Made by a program: the position numbers and the translations under genes. Below are positions 16,481 through 25,360 of a DNA stretch of 64,000 nt, one piece after another. Position 1 is the first letter of the stretch; the number at the start of each line of letters is the position of its first letter. This stretch comes from Kutzneria viridogrisea (GTDB lineage Bacteria; Actinomycetota; Actinomycetes; Mycobacteriales; Pseudonocardiaceae), in assembly GCA_014138725.1 (NCBI GenBank), contig JACJID010000002.1, forward strand, positions 1,502,001 to 1,566,000. Direction: 5' to 3'. The notes beneath the pieces are model-generated. The model did not search any database. It worked only from the letters and a program-made list of their open reading frames with translations, and had not been told where the DNA came from.

Positions 16481-17881
16481 ATGTCCTCCCCGAAGCTGAC
16501 CCGGCGTGGCGCGGGCGCACTGCTGGGCGCCGCCGTGGCCGGTACCGCACTCGCCGGACGAGCCGAGGCTTCCTCTTCCGGTGAAAGGGAATTCGCCGCC
16601 CAACCGGAGGCGGGCCGGGTCCGGCGCCCGAACCTGCTGGTGATCCTCGGCGACGACCTGGGCTGGGGCGACCTCGGCTGCTACGGCGCACCGGAGATCC
16701 GCACGCCCAACCTGGATGCCCTGGCACGACAGGGAGTTCGTTTCACCGACGGCTACTCGGCCGCCTCGGTCTGTTCACCGACCCGGTTCGGGCTCTACAC
16801 CGGGCGCTACCCGGGTCGGTTGCGAGGCGGGCTCGAGGAACCCATCGACCTGCCCGACGAGCAGTACGGCATCCCGCCGGGGCACCCGACCCTGGCCTCG
16901 CTGCTGGCCGCCTCGGGCTACACCACCGCCCTGTACGGCAAGTGGCACTGCGGCTACCTGCCCTGGTTCAGCCCGATCAAGTCCGGCTGGCAGGAGTTCT
17001 TCGGCAACTTCTCCGGCGGCATGGACTACTACTCCAAGCTGAGCTACTTCGGCGTGCACGACCTGTACGAGGACGAGGTCCCCGTGGAGTCGCTGGAGTA
17101 CTACACCGACACGCTGGCCGACCGGGCCCGGCACTTCCTGCGGCGGCCGCACACCCAGCCCTGGCTGCTCAACCTGAACTTCACCACCCCGCACTGGCCC
17201 TGGGAGGCACCGGGCGACACCGCGACCAGCCGCGAGCTGACCGCGCGGCTGCGCGCGGGCGAGAAGCAGGTGCTGCAACACCACGACGGCGGTTCGCTCG
17301 CGACGTACCGGAAGATGGTGGAGAGCCTGGACGGGGCGATCGGCAGCGTGCTGCGGGCCCTGCGCGAGACCGGGCAGGAGCGCGACACGCTGGTGCTGTT
17401 CGCCAGCGACAACGGCGGGGAGCGGTTCTCCTACACCTGGCCGTTCAGCGGGGGCAAGGGCGACCTGTACGAGGGCGGCATCCGCGTGCCCACGGTGCTG
17501 CGCTGGCCCGCGCGGATCGGCGGCGGCCAGGTCAGCTCGGTGCCGGTGGTGACCCAGGACTGGACGGCCACCCTGCTGGAACTGGCTGGGGCGCAACCGG
17601 ATCCGGCTCACCCGCTGGACGGGCGCAGCCTCGCGGGCTACCTGCTGCGCGGCGAGCGCCTCGGCGAGGCGGACCTGTTCTGGCGCACCAGGCAGTACCG
17701 GGCGCTGCGCCGCGGCACGTGGAAGTACCTGCGCAAGCCCGGTCCGGTGGACGCCCTGTTCGACCTCACCGCGGACCCGCACGAGCAGGCCAACCTGGCG
17801 AGCAGGCGGCCCGAGGTGCTGACCGACCTGCGCGCCCGGTGGGAGCGGATCAACTCGACCCTGCTGGCTTACCCGGCATGA
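16481..17881 (+). CDS. Exported sulfatase (Cys-type)
   Basis: 466 residues. The N-terminus is Tat-like: TRRGAGALLGAAVAGTALAG. The sulfatase signature begins at Cys98, CSPTRFGLYTGR; the Cys is converted to formylglycine by a maturase not found in this window. Metal ligands are visible in LGDDLGWGD and ASDNGG, and GKWHCG and TTPHWPWE complete the active-site pattern. It hydrolyses a sulfate ester of unknown identity, probably outside the membrane. ATG 16481 follows a sigma-factor gene by 81 bp with a hairpin between. Its stop is 2 bp before a family A palindrome. Confidence 0.92.
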   Translation: MSSPKLTRRGAGALLGAAVAGTALAGRAEASSSGEREFAAQPEAGRVRRPNLLVILGDDLGWGDLGCYGAPEIRTPNLDALARQGVRFTDGYSAASVCSPTRFGLYTGRYPGRLRGGLEEPIDLPDEQYGIPPGHPTLASLLAASGYTTALYGKWHCGYLPWFSPIKSGWQEFFGNFSGGMDYYSKLSYFGVHDLYEDEVPVESLEYYTDTLADRARHFLRRPHTQPWLLNLNFTTPHWPWEAPGDTATSRELTARLRAGEKQVLQHHDGGSLATYRKMVESLDGAIGSVLRALRETGQERDTLVLFASDNGGERFSYTWPFSGGKGDLYEGGIRVPTVLRWPARIGGGQVSSVPVVTQDWTATLLELAGAQPDPAHPLDGRSLAGYLLRGERLGEADLFWRTRQYRALRRGTWKYLRKPGPVDALFDLTADPHEQANLASRRPEVLTDLRARWERINSTLLAYPA

Positions 17882-17883
17882 GT

Positions 17884-17936
17884 GCCATGAAAGTGCCGTT
17901 CCTGGCGTTGAACGCCAGGAACGGCACTTTCATGGC
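17884..17936. repeat. Long palindrome, family A2, probable bidirectional terminator
   Basis: Perfect 26-bp arms (17884-17909, 17911-17936) around one G. Outer arm GCCATGAAAGTGCCGTT, inner arm CCTGGCGTT. It fills the gap between the convergent sulfatase and DUF3817 genes. Confidence 0.85.
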
Positions 17937-17944
17937 GACCGTGC

Positions 17945-18265
17945 TCAGGTGATCGCGACGGCGCGCTGCTCCAGGCGGCCCGTGCGGGTGGCCCAGCGCT
18001 CGAACACGACGGAGCCGAACGGCGGGATGCTGGCCACCAGCGCCCAGGTGGTGGTGGCCCCGCTCCAGCCCAGCGGCTTGCGCGCCAGCAGGGCGAGCAC
18101 CACGTAGGCGACGAACACCACGCCGTGGATCGGGCCGAACAGGTGCACCCCCGCCTCGCTGCCCACCACGACGTACTTGAAGAACATGCCGATGAGCAGT
18201 CCAGCCCAGGAGATCGCCTCGACGATCGCGATGGCGCGGAACCGGCCTGCTGGTGTCTCGAACAT
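17945..18265 (-). CDS. DUF3817 small membrane protein
   Basis: 106 residues with three membrane segments: RAIAIVEAISWAGLLIGMFF, the GPIHGVVFVAYVVLALLA block with the family's conserved H-G, and TTTWALVASIPPFGSVVF. Function of the family is unknown. ATG 18265 gives the usual length. GTG 18295 is an alternative that overlaps the TetR stop as GTGA and adds ten residues. Being directly downstream of TetR suggests an operon, with the membrane protein as a possible target of that regulator. Confidence 0.82.
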   Translation of the reverse strand: MFETPAGRFRAIAIVEAISWAGLLIGMFFKYVVVGSEAGVHLFGPIHGVVFVAYVVLALLARKPLGWSGATTTWALVASIPPFGSVVFERWATRTGRLEQRAVAIT

Positions 18266-18291
18266 GGCACCAGTGTGGGCCGTGAGCCCAG

Positions 18292-18879
18292 TCACCCCGC
18301 AGCCACCCCGCGCACGAGCAGGTCCGCGAGCTGATCCAGGTAGTTCGGGGTGACGAGGCCACCCTGCGTGGTCAGCCGCCAGAAGACCGGTGCGGCGAGC
18401 AGGTCGAGCAGCACCTCGCGATCGGCCCGCGCGGGCAGTTCCCCGCGCAGCACGGCCCGCTCCAGCGCGGGCACCGCCCACTGCCGCCGGGGCTTGCCGA
18501 TGTGCTCGTCCGAGGCGGCGGCCAGCTCCGGGTTGCGCGCGGACTCGGCCACCAGGTCGGGCAGGATGCGCCGGAGCCTGGGCTCGGTCATCCACTCCAC
18601 CACGGCGTCGAGCATCGCCCGCAGGTCCCCGCGCAGCGAGCCGGTGTCCGGCGGCACGCCCACCGGCACGCTCAGCCGGGACAGCACGTCCACGACCATC
18701 GCCGACTTGGCGGGCCAGCGCCGGTAGAGCGCGCTCTTGCCGACCCCGGCGCGGCGGGCCACCCGCTCCATGGACAACCGCCCGAAGCCCTGCTCGCACA
18801 GCTCGTCCAGCACCGCCTCGGCGATCGCCTCGGTGACCTCGGGCCGCAGCACCGCGGCACCGCTGGGAGTCCGGCTCAT
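18292..18879 (-). CDS. TetR-family regulator
   Basis: 195 residues. N-terminal HTH: VLDELCEQGFGRLSMERVAR, then AGVGKSALYRRWPAKSAMVV. A ligand domain of the TetR_C_33 type follows (LPDLVAESARNPELAAAS, LLDLLAAPVFWRL). ATG 18879 is preferred over the TTG 9 bases upstream. It starts 31 bp from the end of the GNAT gene and reads into DUF3817. The ligand is unknown. Confidence 0.88.
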   Translation of the reverse strand: MSRTPSGAAVLRPEVTEAIAEAVLDELCEQGFGRLSMERVARRAGVGKSALYRRWPAKSAMVVDVLSRLSVPVGVPPDTGSLRGDLRAMLDAVVEWMTEPRLRRILPDLVAESARNPELAAASDEHIGKPRRQWAVPALERAVLRGELPARADREVLLDLLAAPVFWRLTTQGGLVTPNYLDQLADLLVRGVAAG

Positions 18880-18909
18880 GACCGGCAACGGTACCGCCCT
18901 GGTGGGCGC

Positions 18910-19512
18910 TCAGCGCGGCTCGCGCCACATCCTCGGCACGGCCAGGTCCTCGCCGAGCCGCACGTGCCCGATCGTCACGAAGCCGAACCGCTCGTAGTAG
19001 CCAGTGTTGGCCGGGTCGCTGCTCTCCAGGTAGGCCGGGGTGCCGGTGGCGTCGCAGCGCGCCAGCCCCTTGCGCAGCAAGGCGCTGCCCGCTCCCCTGC
19101 CCTGCGCACCGGGCACCGTGCCCAGGTAGGTCAGGTACCAGTGCGGTTCGCTCGGGTGCTCGGCGCCGAGCAGCTCACCGAGGTCGGCGAGCCGCTTGAA
19201 CCTCGTGCCGATCGCCAGCAGGAGGCCGGGCACCAGACGCAACGTGGCGAACTGGCCCTTGCCGGACCAGCCGGGCGGGTCCCACACCGCCGCGGCGGAC
19301 GGCCGCCCGTCCAGGTGCGCCAGGTCGGTGCCGCCCGGCACGGGGTGCAGGTTCCGCAGCATGGTCGCGAACATCGGGGTGAGGCCCCTGCGCCGCCGCT
19401 CGGGCTCGGGCAGCAGCCAGCGGTGCACCGGGTCCTCCTGGAAGGCGGCCCCGAGCACGGCGGCCACCTGCCCGATGTCGGCGCTGCCCGCCGCGTGGGT
19501 GGTCACCGCCAT
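18910..19512 (-). CDS. GNAT N-acetyltransferase
   Basis: 200 residues. The acetyl-CoA pocket motif is YLTYLGTVPGAQGRGAGSAL followed by YLESSDPANTGYYERFGF, the classic GNAT motifs A and B. The substrate cannot be assigned. Its ATG shares one base with the stop of the ABC permease (TGATG), so it is translationally coupled to the exporter genes. Such coupling suggests it may modify the exported compound or its analog, for example in self-protection. That is inference. Confidence 0.88.
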   Translation of the reverse strand: MAVTTHAAGSADIGQVAAVLGAAFQEDPVHRWLLPEPERRRRGLTPMFATMLRNLHPVPGGTDLAHLDGRPSAAAVWDPPGWSGKGQFATLRLVPGLLLAIGTRFKRLADLGELLGAEHPSEPHWYLTYLGTVPGAQGRGAGSALLRKGLARCDATGTPAYLESSDPANTGYYERFGFVTIGHVRLGEDLAVPRMWREPR

Positions 19513-20558
19513 CAGCTGTCCTCCCAGCTGAACACCCGCGAGGCGGCGAAGCCGACCACGAGCGTGAAGCCGATCAGCACCGCCGAGGGCAGCGCGAGCG
19601 CCTCGATTCCCTTGCCGCGCACCAGGACGTCCACCATGCCGTCGTTGAGGTGCCGCAGCGGCAGCACCTGGGAGACCGCCTGCAACCAGCCCGGCGCGTT
19701 CTGCAGCGGGAAGAAGGTGCCGGACAGGAAGGCCATCGGCAGCACGATCACGTTGGTGATGCCGGTGGCCGCCTCCTCGGTCTTGGCGAAGGAGCCGACC
19801 AGCACGCCGATGGAGAAGAAGGACAGCGAGCCGAGGACCAGCAGCGGCAGGGCGAGCCACCACTGCCCGGCCAGCTTCAGCCCGAACACCGGGGTCATCG
19901 CCACCGCCACGAACAGCACCGCCTGCAACACCGACACCCCGACCGTGACCAGCAACCGCGAACTGATCACCGTGCCGGTCCCCACCGGGGCCAGCCGGAT
20001 CCGGCGCAGCACCTGCTTCTTGCGCCAGTTCACCAGGGTCAGCGCAGCACCGAAGATCGCCGAGGTGGCCAGGCCCCAGGACAGGATGCCGGGCGTGAGG
20101 TACTGGATCGCCGACAGCGAGGAGTCCTCGACCTGCCCGCTGTCCAGCCTGATCAGCGGCGGGCGGCCGGTCGCGGCCAGGTTGGCCTTGTCCACCACGG
20201 CGCCGACCACGCCCTGCACGGTGCCCGCCGCGACCGTGTCGCTGGCCGCGTAGCGCAGCTCGATCTCGTTGCCCCGCACGGCGAGCGCGGCGGGCAGGTC
20301 CCCGCCCCGGACCTTCTGCAGCGCGGCGTCGAAGGAGTCGTAGCGCTGCACGTCCAGCGCGCCGGACTGGCTGAGCGCGGTCACGACCGGGCCGTCCCCG
20401 ACCACGCCGATCTTGGTCTTGTTGCCGGAGCTGTTGCCGAAGATCAACCCGAAGATGACCAGGAACATCAGCGGCATCAGGAAGGCGAAGAACAGGGCCG
20501 TGCGCTCCCGGAAGAAGCCCTTGAACATGGCCGTGGACAGGCTGCGGAACGCGGTCAT
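19512..20558 (-). CDS. ABC-2 type exporter permease
   Basis: 348 residues. One membrane segment near the N-terminus (ALFFAFLMPLMFLVIFGLIF), then a large external domain of about 130 residues (KTKIGVVGDGPVVTALSQSG), then five more membrane segments with GILSWGLATSAIFGAALTLV and LPMAFLSGTFFPL. This is the ABC-2/YhaP-type layout. Its ATG overlaps the ATPase stop as ATGA. Together they form a drug- or lipid-type exporter; substrate unknown. Confidence 0.88.
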   Translation of the reverse strand: MTAFRSLSTAMFKGFFRERTALFFAFLMPLMFLVIFGLIFGNSSGNKTKIGVVGDGPVVTALSQSGALDVQRYDSFDAALQKVRGGDLPAALAVRGNEIELRYAASDTVAAGTVQGVVGAVVDKANLAATGRPPLIRLDSGQVEDSSLSAIQYLTPGILSWGLATSAIFGAALTLVNWRKKQVLRRIRLAPVGTGTVISSRLLVTVGVSVLQAVLFVAVAMTPVFGLKLAGQWWLALPLLVLGSLSFFSIGVLVGSFAKTEEAATGITNVIVLPMAFLSGTFFPLQNAPGWLQAVSQVLPLRHLNDGMVDVLVRGKGIEALALPSAVLIGFTLVVGFAASRVFSWEDS

Positions 20559-21460
20559 GCCCGGTACTCCCTTCCGGTCAGCTCCAGGAAGACGTCCTCC
20601 AGGGTCGCCCCGCGCACCTGCAAGCCGTCCAACGCGCCCCGTTCGGCCAAAGTGGACAGTACGACTGCGGGCCTGCGAGTGGACAGGGTCAGCGAGACCC
20701 CGTCGTCCCGGGCCTCGTCCACCCCGGGCAGCTCGGTGGCCTGCGCGACCGTGAGCAGGCCCCGCTCCACCATGACGTGCGTCGGCGCGTCCAGCCCGCG
20801 CACCAGGGTCGCGGGCGGGTCCATCGCGAGGATCCTGCCCCGGTCCATGATCGCCACCCGGTCGCAGAGGACCTCCGCCTCGTCCAGGTGGTGTGTCGTG
20901 TAGACGATCGTCTTGCCGCGCTCGCGGATCGCGCGCAGCACGTCCCACAGGTTGCGGCGGGCCTGCGGGTCCAGCGCCGCGGTCGGCTCGTCCAGGAACA
21001 CGATGTCCGGGTCGTGGATCAGCGCGCACGCGATGGACAGCCGCTGCCGCTGGCCGCCGGAGAGCTTGTTCTCGCGGGTGTTCGCCTTGTCCGCGAGCCC
21101 GACCAGCTCCAGCATGTCGGCCGCGGTGCCCCGGCTCACCCCGTACAGGGAGGCGAAGGTCTCCAGCTGTTCGCGCGCGGTGAGCCGCTCGAAGAAGGAG
21201 GACGCCTGCAACTGCACGCCGATGCGGGGCAGCAGCTTCGGGTTGCGCGGCCACGGGCTCTCGCCCAGCAGCAGCACGGTTCCCTCGTCCGGCCTGCGCA
21301 GGCCCTCGACGATCTCCAGCGTGGTGGTCTTGCCCGCGCCGTTGGGCCCGAGTATGCCGAAGAACTCGCCCTCGCCGACGGTGAAGGACACCCCGTCGAC
21401 CGCCCACAGGTCGCCGTACCGCTTGCGCAGTCCGTCGGCGACGATCGTGCTCCCGCTCAT
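20555..21460 (-). CDS. ABC exporter ATP-binding protein
   Basis: 301 residues. Walker A GPNGAGKTTT, Q-loop QLQASSFFERLTA, signature LSGGQRQRLSIA, Walker B DIVFLDEPTAALDP and the switch His in TTHHLDEAE are intact. The C-terminal extension of about 80 residues (GVDEARDDGVSLTLSTRRPA, ATLEDVFLELTG) is typical of DrrA/CcmA-type exporters. ATG 21460 is the first start giving the family N-terminus (MSGSTIVADGLRKRYG). First gene of an ATPase-permease-GNAT set, all overlapping by 1-4 bp. Confidence 0.92.
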   Translation of the reverse strand: MSGSTIVADGLRKRYGDLWAVDGVSFTVGEGEFFGILGPNGAGKTTTLEIVEGLRRPDEGTVLLLGESPWPRNPKLLPRIGVQLQASSFFERLTAREQLETFASLYGVSRGTAADMLELVGLADKANTRENKLSGGQRQRLSIACALIHDPDIVFLDEPTAALDPQARRNLWDVLRAIRERGKTIVYTTHHLDEAEVLCDRVAIMDRGRILAMDPPATLVRGLDAPTHVMVERGLLTVAQATELPGVDEARDDGVSLTLSTRRPAVVLSTLAERGALDGLQVRGATLEDVFLELTGREYRA

Positions 21461-21557
21461 GGCCGGGAACGCTAGGCCAGTCGCCCACGGAAATCCCGCG
21501 ACCACGCGCAAACCAGGAGAGAAGTCAGGCCGACCACTAGCCCGTTCGGCCCACCCC

Positions 21558-21665
21558 GCGTGTCGGCGCTTCACGCACCGCGTGTCGGCGCTTCCGGTGC
21601 GTCGTGTCCGTCCAACACACCGCACGGGGACGTCCGACACGCGGTACCGGAAGCGCCGACACGCG
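21558..21665. repeat. Compound inverted repeat, GTGTCGGCGCTTC type (family C)
   Basis: Perfect 20-bp arms at 21579-21598 and 21646-21665 (CGCGTGTCGGCGCTTCCGGT and complement) flank 47 bp with a further imperfect dyad (GTGTCCG/CGGACAC-like). An extra direct copy of GTGTCGGCGCTTC starts at 21560. It lies between the GH92 end and the ABC ATPase start. The 300-bp gap holds no gene. Probably a dispersed intergenic repeat. Confidence 0.65.
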
Positions 21666-21720
21666 CGGGAACAGCACAACGGGCGACGAGGGGGAAGGGG
21701 TCCCTCGCCGCCCGCTGCTG

Positions 21721-21754
21721 GCTCACCGGGCCGCCGCCACGGTGTCCGGTGAGC
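21721..21754 (-). terminator. Hairpin after the GH92 gene
   Basis: GCTCACCGG (21721-21729) and CCGGTGAGC (21746-21754) form a perfect 9-bp stem with a 16-nt loop, starting 6 bp beyond the GH92 stop on the minus strand. No T-tract. Probable rho-independent-like terminator. Confidence 0.55.
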
Positions 21755-21760
21755 GGTCTG

Positions 21761-24700
21761 TCAGGCCGCAGCGATGGCGAACACGTGGAACGTGCCGCCC
21801 TTGACCTCGCTGGGCACCGTAATGGACTTGATCTTCTTGTTCGGGTCCAGCGCGACGGGCGCCGTGGCGAACAGGTACACCGTGAGCTGCTGCGAGGTGC
21901 CGCCGCTGGTGTTGCGGTACGGGGTCGAGGCCACGACCCGGTTGCCGTACGAGGGCTGCGTGTTGCCGTTGCCGCCCAGCGCCCAGTCGGAGAAGCCCAC
22001 CGAGGCGGTGGCCGTGCTGCCGTCGGTGTAGGTGACCGTCAGCGTGCCGGTGGTGTTGCCGTTGCCCGCGCTGCCCAGCAGGGACAGCTTGGTCGCACCG
22101 GCCGGGGCGTCCACGTTGATGGTCTGCCCGGCGGAGTTGACGTTGTCGAACTCGCCAACGGGCACGCTGGGCCAGGTGAACTTCAGCCCGTCCGAGCTCG
22201 TCACGGTGCCACCGGGGGTGATCCCGGCCGCGGCGAGCGCGGTGGCCGAGTAGCTCCAGCCGCCCCCGTCGAAGTTGCCGACCTGCTGGTTGCCGTCCGG
22301 CGAGGTGCCCACGTTGTTCAGCGCGGCGCGCAGGCTGCCCGGCGCGGCGACCAGGATGGACAGCGTGGCGCCCTGCACGGCGGTGCCGTCGGCGGCCGTG
22401 TAGTTGACCGGCACCTTGTACGTGCCCTCCGGGGTACCGGCCGCGATCGACACCGTCACCTGGGTGCCCGCCTTGCCCGCGGGCGCCGCCGTGACGTCAC
22501 CGGAGGCGGGGCTGACCGTGATGCCGCTGGGCGGGGTGGCGGTCCAGTGCACCTTGGTGCCCTTGCCGGACAGGTCCTGCACGCCGAAGGTGGCCGTGGT
22601 GGAACCGCCCGCGCCGACCACGAGCCGGTTCGGGTCCACGAAGCTGCGCTGGTTGACCGCGCCCTCGGTGAACGAGGGTGGCGCGTCGGCCGGGGCGGCG
22701 CCCCAGCTGGTGTTCGGCGTGTCCTGCACGGAGAAGTCCAGGGTGCCGCCGGTGTTGACGAAGCTCTCCGGCAGCCAGGGCTTGGTCCAGTTCTGGCCGT
22801 TGACCTTCAGCGAGCCGATGTAGCTGCCCTTGGTGGACACGCCGGGCGCGTTGATGGTGATCTTCTGACCGCCCGGGCGGGTCACCACGGCGCTGGTGAA
22901 CTGCGGGGTGTTCAGGGTCATCTCGGCGCGGCCGGGGATCTCCGGGTACATGCCCAGCGAGGCCCACACGTACCAGGAGGACATCTCACCGAGGTCGTCG
23001 TTACCGACCAGCCCGTCGGGGCCGGGCTTCCAGATCTCGCGCAGCACCCGGTTGACGATGGACTGTGTCTTGTACGGGGCGCCGGTGTAGTCGTAGATCC
23101 ACGGGGTCTGCAGGTTCGGCTCGTTGCCCAGGAAGGCGTAGGGCTCCTTGGTGCCCGCGTTGAGCTTGGTGAAGAACGTGTCCAGGCGCTTGTTGGTCGC
23201 CTCGTTGCCGCCCAGAGCCGTGATCAGCCCGCTGAAGTTGTACGGCACCATCCACACGTACTGCGCACCGTTGCCCTCGGTGTAGCCCTCCGAGGAGGAC
23301 GGGTTGAACGGGCTGTTGAACGAGCCGTCTGCGTTGCGCGGCTGGAGGTAGCCCGAGGCCGGGTTGAACAGGTTCTGCCAGTTCTGCGCGCGCTTGATGA
23401 ACGCGTCGTGGGTGGCCGAGTCCCCCAGCCGCCTGGCCAGCTGCGCCACGGCGAAGTCGGCGCTGGTGTACTCCAGCGTGTCCGAGGCGATGCCGGGCAC
23501 GTAGCCCAGCTTCAGGTAGCTGTCCAGACCGGGCCGCTCCTCGTAGCCCTTGGTGGGCTGCGTCGCCCCGCGCTCCATCAGCAGCAGGGCCTTGTTCGCG
23601 TCGAAGTCCTTGGCACCGAAGGCATACGCGGTGGACACGATGATGTGGTACGGGTCCCCGTTCATGACCCCGGTGTAGTCGCCGGCCACCGTCCAGCGGT
23701 CCCAGGACCCGCCCTGCGCGGCGAACTCCACCATCGAGGTGGCGATGTCCGAGGTCTCCTTGGGCGCCAGCAGGGCAAGCAGCTGGGCCTCCGAGCGGTA
23801 GATGTCCCAGCCGGAGAAGTTGGTGTAGATCGCGTGCCCCTTGGCGGCGGTGTGCACCTGGCCGTCGAACCCGGTGTAGCGACCGTCCACATCGGAGTAG
23901 ACGTTGGGCTGCAACAGGGAGTGGTACAGCGCGGTGTAGAAGATCTTCTTCTGGGCGTCCGTGCCGCCGGTGACCTGGATCTGGTTCAGCCGGTCGTTCC
24001 ACGCCTTGCGCGCTGCGGTGGCCACCTGGTCGAAGCTCTTGTTGCTGTTCTCCGACTTCAGGTTGGCCTTCGCACCGTCCACCGACACGAAGGACACGCC
24101 GACCTTCACGTTGACCGTGGCCGACTTGAGCGTGTCGAAGGTGACGTAGGCGCCGCTGCCGGGACCGGACACCGTGGTGTCCTGCGGGGCGACCGAACGC
24201 GAGGCGGAAGCCGACTTGGCCTGCTTGGCGGCACTGGGGGTCTTCGCGGGCGCACCGCCGCGCTCGCTGTTCTTGCCCGGGGTCACCGCCCCGTTCTTCC
24301 AGGTGCCGGTGCTGGCGAAGTCCTGGTCGAACTGCGCGTAGAAGTAGACCCGGTAGTGGTCGTCGGCCCCGCAGAAGTGGCCGCTGGCGGCGTAGCCGTA
24401 GATCGTGTTCTTGCCGATGGACACCTGGGCGTCGTCGGTGCCGGAGATGGAGCCGGAGGTGTTCACCAGCAGGGTCGCCGGGTCACCGGCCGGGTAGGTG
24501 AACCGGCCGGACCCGGTGCGCTGCGTGGTGGACAGCTCCACCTTGGCCCCGTTGTCCAGGTTCACGCTGTACGCGCCCGCGGTGACCTTCTCGTTGCTGT
24601 GCGAGAAGGTGGAGACGTACTTCTTGGGGTTGGTGGCCGGTGAGTCGGTGATCTCCCCGACCACGGGCATGAACGGGACGTCCTGGTAGGTGTCGCAGCC

Positions 24701-25036
24701 CGCGCCGGACAGGTGGGTCAGGCTGAAGCCCTTGATCCGGTTGTCCTGGTAGTAGTACCCGCCGTGTTGCAGGGTCACCGTGTCCGGGCTCCACTGCACC
24801 ATGCCGAAGGGCACGTCGGCGCCGGGGAAGGTGTTGGCCGCACCACCGCCGGTGCCCATGTCGGCGTCGCCGGGCTGGGTGCCGATGTAGGGGTCCACCC
24901 ACTGCGCCAGGTCCTGCGCCTTGGGTGCGGCTGGTGCCGCGGTCGCCGTGCTCACCACCAGGGGCGAGACCACCAGTGCCACGGCAGTGCCCATCACCGC
25001 TACAGCGCGCCAGCGCCGTCTGGGTGGGTTCTTCAT
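21761..25036 (-). CDS. Secreted GH92 alpha-mannosidase
   Basis: 1091 residues with a Sec signal (AVAVMGTAVALVVSPLVVST). The GH92 N-terminal beta-sandwich begins WVDPYIGTQPGDADMGTGGG and NTFPGADVPFGMVQWSPD. The (alpha/alpha)6 barrel has FSGWDIYRSE, the putative acid region SEGYTEGNGAQYVWMVP, and the conserved GNDDLGEMSSWYVW. GH92 enzymes are calcium-dependent exo-mannosidases, most often alpha-1,2. After about residue 800 come two beta-rich modules, the first NEW3-like, that could bind sugar. An Ala/Lys/Ser-rich insert lies at about 260-290. ATG 25036 follows GGAGG and precedes the signal; longer frames upstream do not. A LacI-type site lies 46 bp upstream. Confidence 0.92.
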   Translation of the reverse strand: MKNPPRRRWRAVAVMGTAVALVVSPLVVSTATAAPAAPKAQDLAQWVDPYIGTQPGDADMGTGGGAANTFPGADVPFGMVQWSPDTVTLQHGGYYYQDNRIKGFSLTHLSGAGCDTYQDVPFMPVVGEITDSPATNPKKYVSTFSHSNEKVTAGAYSVNLDNGAKVELSTTQRTGSGRFTYPAGDPATLLVNTSGSISGTDDAQVSIGKNTIYGYAASGHFCGADDHYRVYFYAQFDQDFASTGTWKNGAVTPGKNSERGGAPAKTPSAAKQAKSASASRSVAPQDTTVSGPGSGAYVTFDTLKSATVNVKVGVSFVSVDGAKANLKSENSNKSFDQVATAARKAWNDRLNQIQVTGGTDAQKKIFYTALYHSLLQPNVYSDVDGRYTGFDGQVHTAAKGHAIYTNFSGWDIYRSEAQLLALLAPKETSDIATSMVEFAAQGGSWDRWTVAGDYTGVMNGDPYHIIVSTAYAFGAKDFDANKALLLMERGATQPTKGYEERPGLDSYLKLGYVPGIASDTLEYTSADFAVAQLARRLGDSATHDAFIKRAQNWQNLFNPASGYLQPRNADGSFNSPFNPSSSEGYTEGNGAQYVWMVPYNFSGLITALGGNEATNKRLDTFFTKLNAGTKEPYAFLGNEPNLQTPWIYDYTGAPYKTQSIVNRVLREIWKPGPDGLVGNDDLGEMSSWYVWASLGMYPEIPGRAEMTLNTPQFTSAVVTRPGGQKITINAPGVSTKGSYIGSLKVNGQNWTKPWLPESFVNTGGTLDFSVQDTPNTSWGAAPADAPPSFTEGAVNQRSFVDPNRLVVGAGGSTTATFGVQDLSGKGTKVHWTATPPSGITVSPASGDVTAAPAGKAGTQVTVSIAAGTPEGTYKVPVNYTAADGTAVQGATLSILVAAPGSLRAALNNVGTSPDGNQQVGNFDGGGWSYSATALAAAGITPGGTVTSSDGLKFTWPSVPVGEFDNVNSAGQTINVDAPAGATKLSLLGSAGNGNTTGTLTVTYTDGSTATASVGFSDWALGGNGNTQPSYGNRVVASTPYRNTSGGTSQQLTVYLFATAPVALDPNKKIKSITVPSEVKGGTFHVFAIAAA

Positions 25037-25081
25037 CGTCCGGTCGCCTCCCCAGGCTGGTTCGCGTCGGACAGCAGGCGT

Positions 25082-25093
25082 GACAACCTTGTC
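25082..25093. promoter_or_regulatory. LacI-type operator before GH92
   Basis: GACAACCTTGTC, one central mismatch from the perfect palindrome GACAACGTTGTC at 25363. The flanks also match: TGACAAC.TTGTCCAC in both. It lies 46 bp upstream of the GH92 start and is probably bound by the LacI protein encoded at 25361. Confidence 0.65.
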
Positions 25094-25309
25094 CACCGCC
25101 CGGGCGGCACTGCCCGACTTGCCCCGCCACGCTGCGGTGCGCGTGAGGTACGCGTCAAGTGCTGACCGCCGACCCTGTCCGGTTCCAGACAACGATCATC
25201 GCCCATCCGCACCAAAAGCGGCCTATCCCCAGCGAGATCGGGCACGGGAGGTGCTTCTGCGCCACCTGACCGTGTGACGGGCGCCATCTGTCGCAATTCT
25301 GTCCTTGAC

Positions 25310-25322
25310 CGGTTCTGAACCG
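25310..25322. promoter_or_regulatory. 13-bp palindrome abutting the lacI -35 box
   Basis: CGGTTCTGAACCG, perfect 6-bp arms around one T, ends right before TTGACA at 25323. A possible site for a second regulator. The remaining gap 25037-25309 holds the GH92-side promoter region and no gene. Confidence 0.4.
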
Positions 25323-25351
25323 TTGACAAGCGCGGGGACCGGGGGTGGAAT
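25323..25351 (+). promoter_or_regulatory. Housekeeping-type promoter for lacI
   Basis: TTGACA (25323-25328), a 17-bp spacer, then TGGAAT (25346-25351; 4 of 6 matches to TATAAT). Transcription would start around 25358-25361, at or next to the ATG, so the mRNA may be leaderless, and the operator at 25363 would overlap the start site. Confidence 0.5.
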
Positions 25352-25360
25352 CTGGCAGTC

